From: CAYXXZ01 sp050175615
Lineage (GTDB): Bacteria; Pseudomonadota; Gammaproteobacteria; Pseudomonadales; Porticoccaceae
Direction: 5' to 3'
DNA: 10,126 nt
Assembly: GCA_050175615.1 (NCBI GenBank)
Contig: JBFXIU010000125.1
Location: 1 to 10,126 of the forward strand
Below, one piece after another: positions 6,348-10,126 of this stretch. The notes beneath the pieces were generated by a model, which was not told the DNA's origin, searched no databases, and saw only the letters and a program-made list of their open reading frames with translations. The position numbers and the translations under genes are program-made. Numbering within the stretch: the stretch's first letter is position 1; each line of letters starts with the position of its first letter.

Positions 6348-7880
6348 CTAATGGTGCATTTCTTGTAGGGCACTTTTGTTGCGCCAATGCCGCAGCAGGG
6401 GCATCAGGTCTGTGGCACAGAGACCAATTTGACCGGACAAGGCAACAGCATCATCCGCCGCCAGAGCGTGAAGGCAGGCACCGGTTTCAGCCGCCTCCCG
6501 AGAAGGCAGCCCTTGCGCCATCAGTGCGCCGAGGATACCACTGAGCACGTCACCCATGCCGCCAACAGCCATTCCCGGATTTCCATAGGGGCAGAGACTG
6601 ATGACAGATTCGGCATCAGCAATTAAAGTGCCCGCGCCCTTTAAGAGGACAGTGGCGGCAAATTTCTGCTGAAGAGCCCTGACCGCGGCAAACCTGTCCC
6701 CCTGTATTTCATGGCTATCAACCCCGAGCAAACGGCCAGCTTCGCCGGGATGGGGGGTCATCAGAGTACGGGACAGATCAGCGCGACCACCGATGCGGCT
6801 TTCGTTGAGGATATTCAAGCCATCTGCATCCAGCACCATCGGCAAACCGGACGCCAGCGCCTTTTGCAGCAACTGCTCTGACCAGGGGGATCTGCCCAAA
6901 CCGGGGCCGACCACAAGCACAGAGGCTTTTTCCAGCAGCGGCTCAAGCTCCTGGCCGCTATTAACGCCTACCGCCATTATTTCCGGACAGCGCGCAATCA
7001 GCGCAGGCACATGCTCCGGCCTGGTGGCAACACTGACAAGCCCGGCGCCAGTCCTGAGAGCCGCTTCGGCGGCCATGGCCACAGCGCCACCAAAGCCGCA
7101 ATCACCGCCGACACAGAGGACATGGCCAAACAAGCCCTTATGGGCATCCGCCGCTCGCGTCGGCAGGTTTGCACTCAATGGCTGCCAGGCAAGCAAGCGC
7201 GCAGGAGCCTTTACTTGTTCATAAATATCGCTGGGCACCGCCAGATCGTCAAATAACCTGGCGCCACAATAGGCTGGCGCACTACCTGTGTACAGGCCGC
7301 GCTTGCGACCGATAAAAGTCACTGTCATTTGGCAGCGCAACGCACGCCCAAAGATACGCCCGCTATCGCCACAAACCCCCGAGGGAATATCCACAGCCAC
7401 TACGGGCAAACCACTGAGGTTGATGGCATCGATGACCCGGGCAAAGGGATCGCGGACTTCGCCGCTAAGACCTGTCCCCAATAGCGCATCAACAATAACG
7501 CCCTTGTCTGGAACCGGTATAAATTCGGCATGTTCGAGTAGCGCCTCCATCACCACCCCCTCGGCAAGCGCAAACTCATAGGCACGCCTGGCGTCACCAG
7601 ACAGTTTTGCCGCTGGTGCCACCTGAACGACCTCAACGGGAATGCCCCGGCCACGGGCGAGGGCGGCAACAATATAGCCATCCCCGCCGTTATTGCCGCT
7701 GCCACAATAAACCGTGATTTTGTCCGGCGACGGCCACTTTTTCAAAAGTGCGCGAAGGACGGCTTCACCGGCTCTTTTCATCAATCTGATTCCGGGAATC
7801 CCCCTGCCCTGGATGGCGATGCGATCCAGTTCACGCACTTGGTCAACACTGTAAAGCGGAAAGAAAGCTGGTGGCTGCAT
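6348..7880 (-). CDS. nnr: Bifunctional NAD(P)H-hydrate epimerase / ADP-dependent dehydratase
   Basis: This enzyme repairs damaged NAD(P)H: the N-terminal YjeF_N domain epimerises R- and S-NAD(P)HX and the C-terminal ribokinase-like domain dehydrates S-NAD(P)HX with ADP. In the 510 residues the epimerase (about 1-225) has GSGNNGGDGY (60-69), VDALLGTGLSG (130-140) with Asp131, and VDIPSGV (163-169). The dehydratase (about 235-500) has HKGLFGHVL (247-255), GPGLGR (325-330), DADGLN (351-356), TPHPGEAGRLL (375-385), LKGAGT (413-418) and NPGMAVGGMGDVLSG (434-448), where GMGD binds nucleotide and Asp444 is the likely catalytic base. It is the first gene of the minus-strand cluster, starting 74 bases from divergent queG. 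ATG 7878-7880 lacks a clear Shine-Dalgarno but gives the expected N-terminus (YSVDQVRELD). Confidence 0.97.
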   Translation of the reverse strand: MQPPAFFPLYSVDQVRELDRIAIQGRGIPGIRLMKRAGEAVLRALLKKWPSPDKITVYCGSGNNGGDGYIVAALARGRGIPVEVVQVAPAAKLSGDARRAYEFALAEGVVMEALLEHAEFIPVPDKGVIVDALLGTGLSGEVRDPFARVIDAINLSGLPVVAVDIPSGVCGDSGRIFGRALRCQMTVTFIGRKRGLYTGSAPAYCGARLFDDLAVPSDIYEQVKAPARLLAWQPLSANLPTRAADAHKGLFGHVLCVGGDCGFGGAVAMAAEAALRTGAGLVSVATRPEHVPALIARCPEIMAVGVNSGQELEPLLEKASVLVVGPGLGRSPWSEQLLQKALASGLPMVLDADGLNILNESRIGGRADLSRTLMTPHPGEAGRLLGVDSHEIQGDRFAAVRALQQKFAATVLLKGAGTLIADAESVISLCPYGNPGMAVGGMGDVLSGILGALMAQGLPSREAAETGACLHALAADDAVALSGQIGLCATDLMPLLRHWRNKSALQEMHH

Positions 7881-7917
7881 GGCTGGAATTTACTGTATGT
7901 TATGAATTTCTGGCACA

Positions 7918-7923
7918 ATTATA
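7918..7923 (-). promoter_or_regulatory. Candidate nnr operon promoter (-10 TATAAT)
   Basis: A perfect TATAAT on the minus strand stands about 37 bases before the nnr ATG. At 17 bases spacing the -35 position (7941-7946) reads CTGGCT, which matches TTGACA at only three positions, so the promoter is either activator-dependent or weak. On the plus strand the same bases could serve queG (TATACG at 7920-7925), but no good -35 is visible for it. Confidence 0.4.
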
Positions 7924-7954
7924 CGCTAACAAACCACCACAGCCAGAGTCATCC

Positions 7955-9079
7955 ATGGGCAAAAGCACGGCCAATTTGTTTGAATTGGCGGAAAAGATCA
8001 AAACCTGGGGCATTGACCTGGGTTTCCAGCAGATTGCCATCACCGACACTCGCCTTGAGGCCGCAGGCCAGCGTCTCCAGAACTGGCTCAGCTGCAACTA
8101 TCAGGGCGATATGGCATGGCTGGCGGAGCACGGCGACAAACGCTGGCGGCCGGACAAACTGCTGCCCGAAACCGTTCGCGTGATAAGCGCCCGAATGGAT
8201 TACCTGCCAGCCAACAGCGGCCTGGTAAAAACCTTGCGCAACCCGGACAAAGCCTATATTTCCCGTTACGCCCTGGGGCGAGACTACCATAAACTGATTC
8301 GCAAGCGCCTGGCAAAACTGGCGGACAAAATCGACGCCTGTGCGCCTGGGGCAGTTATTCAACGACCTTTTGTCGACAGCGCCCCTGTGCTCGAAAAACC
8401 CCTGGCGGAGAAAGCGGGTCTTGGCTGGATGGGTAAAAACACGCTGATTCTTAACAGCGAGGCCGGCTCCTGGTTTTTCCTCGGTGAAATTTATACCAGC
8501 CTGCCACTGCCTCTGGATCATTCCAGGCAAGACAACCAGTGTGGCAGCTGTAGCGCCTGCCTCAGCATTTGCCCCACCAACGCCTTTCCCGAGCCTTACG
8601 TTCTCGATGCCCGCCGCTGTATTTCCTACCTCACCATCGAGCACAAAGGCGTTATTGACGAAGAGTTGCGCCCGCTGATGGGCAACCGTGTCTTTGGCTG
8701 TGACGACTGCCAGGCCATCTGCCCCTGGAACCGTTACGCGCGAGCCTCCGGGGAAGACGATTTCCGCCCCCGCCATCGCCTCGAAAACAGCGACCTGACA
8801 ACCCTTTTTCAGTGGACCGAACAGGAATTTGAAGAAAAAACCGCAGGCTCGCCCATTCGCCGTATCGGCTATCAACGCTGGCAGCGCAACCTCGCCGTTG
8901 GTCTGGGCAATGCCCCCCCTTCTGCTGAAGCGGTGGCGGCTCTTGCCAATCGCAAAAACCAGGCACCCCCCCTGGTTGCAGACCATATTGATTGGGCGCT
9001 AAAACGCCAGCAATCTCCAGATACCGCAATCAAAACCAGCGTAAAACTGTTTCCGGCTATTCAGATCTCAGACTCCTAG
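7955..9079 (+). CDS. queG: Epoxyqueuosine reductase QueG
   Basis: QueG is a cobalamin-dependent iron-sulfur enzyme that reduces epoxyqueuosine to queuosine at tRNA position 34, the last step of Q synthesis. The 374-residue product (E. coli 379) has the B12-binding region with VDSAPVLEKPLAEKAGLGW, where Asp141 corresponds to the proposed catalytic Asp, and two [4Fe-4S] ligand sets: Cys196, 199, 202, 206 in CGSCSACLSICP and Cys249, 252, 256 in CDDCQAICPWN, with Cys222 in CISYLTIEHKG. The C-terminal third (about 280-350) would be the HEAT-like tRNA-binding part. I chose ATG 7955, which gives the usual start (LFELAEKIKTWG); the frame stays open to 7871, inside nnr, but the extra 28 residues are not family-like. 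The Shine-Dalgarno is weak. Divergence from nnr is the conserved arrangement; in E. coli orn lies on the far side of nnr-queG, here rpsT follows queG. Confidence 0.97.
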   Translation: MGKSTANLFELAEKIKTWGIDLGFQQIAITDTRLEAAGQRLQNWLSCNYQGDMAWLAEHGDKRWRPDKLLPETVRVISARMDYLPANSGLVKTLRNPDKAYISRYALGRDYHKLIRKRLAKLADKIDACAPGAVIQRPFVDSAPVLEKPLAEKAGLGWMGKNTLILNSEAGSWFFLGEIYTSLPLPLDHSRQDNQCGSCSACLSICPTNAFPEPYVLDARRCISYLTIEHKGVIDEELRPLMGNRVFGCDDCQAICPWNRYARASGEDDFRPRHRLENSDLTTLFQWTEQEFEEKTAGSPIRRIGYQRWQRNLAVGLGNAPPSAEAVAALANRKNQAPPLVADHIDWALKRQQSPDTAIKTSVKLFPAIQISDS

Positions 9080-9115
9080 CCCCGCTTTACACAGATTCAA
9101 TATCGGCGCGAAAAC

Positions 9116-9133
9116 CACCGTTACCGCACGGTG
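9116..9133 (+). repeat. Hairpin in the queG-rpsT gap
   Basis: CACCGT-TACCGC-ACGGTG is a perfect 6-bp GC-rich inverted repeat with a 6-base loop, 37 bases after the queG stop. No T-tract follows on either strand, so it is not a standard intrinsic terminator. It might stabilise the queG mRNA end or be chance. Confidence 0.3.
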
Positions 9134-9157
9134 TCCCGCAGAAAAAGGCACCCCAGA

Positions 9158-9176
9158 TTGGCTTGCCAATTGGCAA
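9158..9176 (+). repeat. Overlapping palindromes at the rpsT promoter
   Basis: The 19 bases TTGGCTTGCCAATTGGCAA contain a perfect 14-bp palindrome (TTGCCAATTGGCAA, 9163-9176) and a second inverted pair TTGGC-TT-GCCAA (9158-9169). The -35 hexamer TTGCCA (9163-9168) lies inside both. This could be an operator or a chance consequence of the hexamer sequence. Confidence 0.4.
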
Positions 9177-9191
9177 CAGAATCTGTATAGT
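9163..9191 (+). promoter_or_regulatory. Sigma70-type promoter of rpsT
   Basis: TTGCCA (9163-9168) and TATAGT (9186-9191) are separated by 17 bases. They match TTGACA and TATAAT at five of six positions each, and a TG directly precedes the -10. Transcription would begin near 9198, giving a leader of about 36 bases before the rpsT start. This is the best promoter in the window, as expected for a ribosomal protein gene. Confidence 0.7.
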
Positions 9192-9220
9192 CCCGCATCC
9201 TTAAATCCCTGACTTATTCA

Positions 9221-9226
9221 AAGGAG
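9221..9226 (+). promoter_or_regulatory. Ribosome binding site of rpsT (AAGGAG)
   Basis: AAGGAG with a 7-base spacer identifies the GTG at 9234 as the start, and no ATG competes. Confidence 0.85.
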
Positions 9227-9233
9227 CTAAACG

Positions 9234-9500
9234 GTGGCCAATTCACCTCAAGCACGCAAGCGCGCAAAGCAAGGCGAGAAGCGCCGGCAGCATAATGCCA
9301 GCCTGCGCTCCATGGTGCGCACTTATATCAAACGCGTTCAAGCCGCTATCGCCACTGGCGATCAGGCCACGGCACAAGCTGCTTACACCACGGCAGTTCC
9401 AGTGATTGATCGCATTGCTGATAAAGGCATCATTCACAAAAACAAGGCTGCCCGCCACAAGAGCAGGCTCAACGCCCAAATCAAGGCTCTCGCCAGCTAA
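9234..9500 (+). CDS. rpsT: 30S ribosomal protein S20
   Basis: S20 is a primary 16S rRNA-binding protein of the 30S subunit. The 88-residue product is the normal length for the family, highly basic and helical, with the typical opening ANSPQARKRAKQGEKRRQHNASLRS cut here to its hallmarks: ANSPQARKRAKQ at 2-13, RRQHNASLRS at 17-26, and the closing HKNKAARHKSRLNAQIKAL near 68-86. The start is GTG with a strong AAGGAG. A non-AUG start is also found in E. coli rpsT (UUG), where it is involved in feedback by S20 on its own translation; the same could apply here (inference). It is monocistronic: its own promoter at 9163-9191 and a strong terminator about 95 bases after the stop. Confidence 0.98.
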   Translation: MANSPQARKRAKQGEKRRQHNASLRSMVRTYIKRVQAAIATGDQATAQAAYTTAVPVIDRIADKGIIHKNKAARHKSRLNAQIKALAS

Positions 9501-9595
9501 ATACTTGCTGCCAACAGGCGACCACCTGCTCCAGTCACTGAGACAATGGAAAAGCAAGGCAGGTACGCCAGACAGCCAAAAAAGTATTGGGCAAT

Positions 9596-9636
9596 GCAAT
9601 AAAACCGCTGACACCAGCGGTTTTTTCGTTTATTGC
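9596..9636 (+). terminator. Rho-independent terminator of rpsT, possibly bidirectional
   Basis: AAAACCGCTG-ACAC-CAGCGGTTTT (9601-9624) is a perfect 10-bp stem with a 4-base loop, followed by further T to 9626. Outer bases GCAATA (9596-9601) and TATTGC (9631-9636) can add pairs. Read on the minus strand the stem ends in TTTT too, so it could also stop aspS transcripts arriving from the right. It lies 95 bases after the rpsT stop; the bases between hold nothing I can name. Confidence 0.9.
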
Positions 9637-9764
9637 GAATTTGCACTTCCTGCCAGTGTCAAACTCTGCCGCAACCCTCTCGGGGAAACCAATATTTTTG
9701 CGAGAAAATTCGCGCAACTCCCGAATTAAAGACACAGACTTCCGAATCATCAACGCCTGGGGAA

Positions 9765-9796
9765 TCCGGGATTATTCTCATCCGGGATTATTCTCA
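9765..9796. repeat. Perfect 16-bp tandem duplication
   Basis: TCCGGGATTATTCTCA occurs twice back to back (9765-9780 and 9781-9796) without a mismatch. The unit is not a multiple of three, so it shifts any reading frame through it. Perfect identity suggests a recent slippage or duplication event. Confidence 0.95.
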
Positions 9797-9969
9797 AGTA
9801 CACGCCAACCCTGACGGGCGGCGACGTTTTCGCGGTTGAGTTTGGCGTCACGCTTACTGCGCCTGACATGGCGAAAACCCTGCAGCGTTTTAAGGCTAGC
9901 CCGGCACAGTCAGTGTTTACAACCAACAGCACAGGGAGCAACCTGAAAGAATCTTCAGGCCGCCCCTGA
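9781..9969 (+). other. Coding-like open stretch without a start, possible gene remnant
   Basis: This frame is open from 9730 and ends with TGA at 9967-9969. It reads KYTPTLTGGDVFAVEFGVTL (9796-9855) then TAPDMAKTLQRFKASPAQSV, finishing SNLKESSGRP. Purine-rich first positions and GC-rich third positions look coding, but the first ATG is at 9868 (33 codons) and has no clear ribosome binding site. If one copy of the 16-bp duplication is removed, the frame joins an upstream one that runs back to a TTG at 9633, giving 106 codons; that TTG lies in the rpsT terminator. I recognise no family. It may be a decayed gene end or chance. Confidence 0.25.
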
Positions 9970-9975
9970 CAAGCC

Positions 9976-10126
9976 TTATTGCTGTGTCTTTTCCCTGCGA
10001 CGGATATGCAACTCTTTCAACTGCTCATTACTCACCGCACCCGGGGCGTCGGTAAGCAGACAGTTCGCCGACTGGGTTTTGGGGAAAGCGATAACATCGC
10101 GAATGGAGTCTGCACCCACCATCAGC
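9976..10126 (-). CDS. aspS: Aspartyl-tRNA synthetase, C-terminal end only
   Basis: Forty-nine codons and the stop are visible; the rest lies beyond the right edge. AspS charges tRNA(Asp), and in many bacteria lacking AsnRS also tRNA(Asn). The fragment opens LMVGADSIRDVIAFPKTQSA and continues with LLTDAPGAVSNEQLKELHIR, which matches the conserved end of bacterial class IIb AspRS: the IRDVIAFPK segment following motif 3, then the APG...LHI tail. The active-site motifs are outside the window, so function rests on this C-terminal match. It converges on rpsT, with 475 bases between the two stops. Confidence 0.93.
   Translation of the reverse strand, partial: LMVGADSIRDVIAFPKTQSANCLLTDAPGAVSNEQLKELHIRRREKTQQ

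Larger units (their letters stand above)
9637..9975. other. Gap between rpsT terminator and aspS, no convincing gene
   Basis: These 339 bases separate two convergent genes. They hold a 16-bp tandem duplication (9765-9796), a coding-like open stretch on the plus strand ending at 9969, and a small inverted repeat CCTGAA-AGAATC-TTCAGG (9942-9959) near the aspS stop without a T-tract. No tRNA, insertion sequence end or dedicated aspS terminator is visible. Short open frames on both strands lack a usable start plus ribosome binding site. Confidence 0.6.

Noticed and set aside
7949..8986. Minus-strand open frame of 345 codons opposite queG
   Set aside because: Shadow of queG, which has all iron-sulfur ligands in the plus frame.
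9750..9941. Minus-strand 63-codon open frame downstream of aspS
   Set aside because: It looks like the shadow of the plus-strand coding-like stretch and has no ribosome binding site or family resemblance.
1..10126. Mobile element, CRISPR array, tRNA, toxin-antitoxin or defence system
   Set aside because: I looked for transposase motifs, regularly spaced repeats, tRNA cloverleaf and T-loop sequences and found none; the window is housekeeping throughout.

Overview
This window carries a conserved housekeeping block from a gammaproteobacterium. On the minus strand, in transcription order, lie nnr - tsaE - amiB - mutL - miaA - hfq - hflX. queG is divergent from nnr. rpsT follows queG on the plus strand, and the 3' end of aspS runs in from the right edge on the minus strand. 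The order nnr-tsaE-amiB-mutL-miaA-hfq-hflX with divergent queG matches the classical Escherichia coli/Pseudomonas arrangement. Protein details (Pseudomonas-like Hfq, MutL with a DMHA motif, gammaproteobacterial AspRS tail) and moderate GC suggest a non-enteric, possibly marine gammaproteobacterium. The lineage is inference; no rRNA or marker comparison was possible.

Layout: 1-1220 is hflX, cut by the left edge. 1231-1485 is hfq, preceded by a 107-base leader that holds the only sizeable gap in the cluster. 1593-2600 is miaA, 2602-4473 mutL, 4511-5857 amiB, 5838-6314 tsaE and 6348-7880 nnr. Gaps from nnr to miaA are short (1 to 37 bases) or overlapping, so these genes are probably one transcript. 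7881-7954 is the divergent nnr/queG control region. 7955-9079 is queG, 9234-9500 rpsT with a good promoter and a strong intrinsic terminator, and 9976-10126 the aspS C-terminus. The roughly 340 bases between the rpsT terminator and aspS hold no convincing gene, but do contain a perfect 16-bp tandem duplication and a coding-like stretch with no start codon.

The genes share housekeeping themes: metabolite repair (Nnr), tRNA modification (TsaE in t6A, MiaA in i6A, QueG in queuosine), cell separation (AmiB), mismatch repair (MutL), RNA regulation and ribosome rescue (Hfq, HflX), and translation (S20, AspRS). I found no mobile element, CRISPR array, tRNA, defence system or evident novel system. 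The points that merit a second look are the hfq leader structures, the endonuclease-type MutL C-terminus, the palindrome over the rpsT -35 box, and the 16-bp duplication near aspS.
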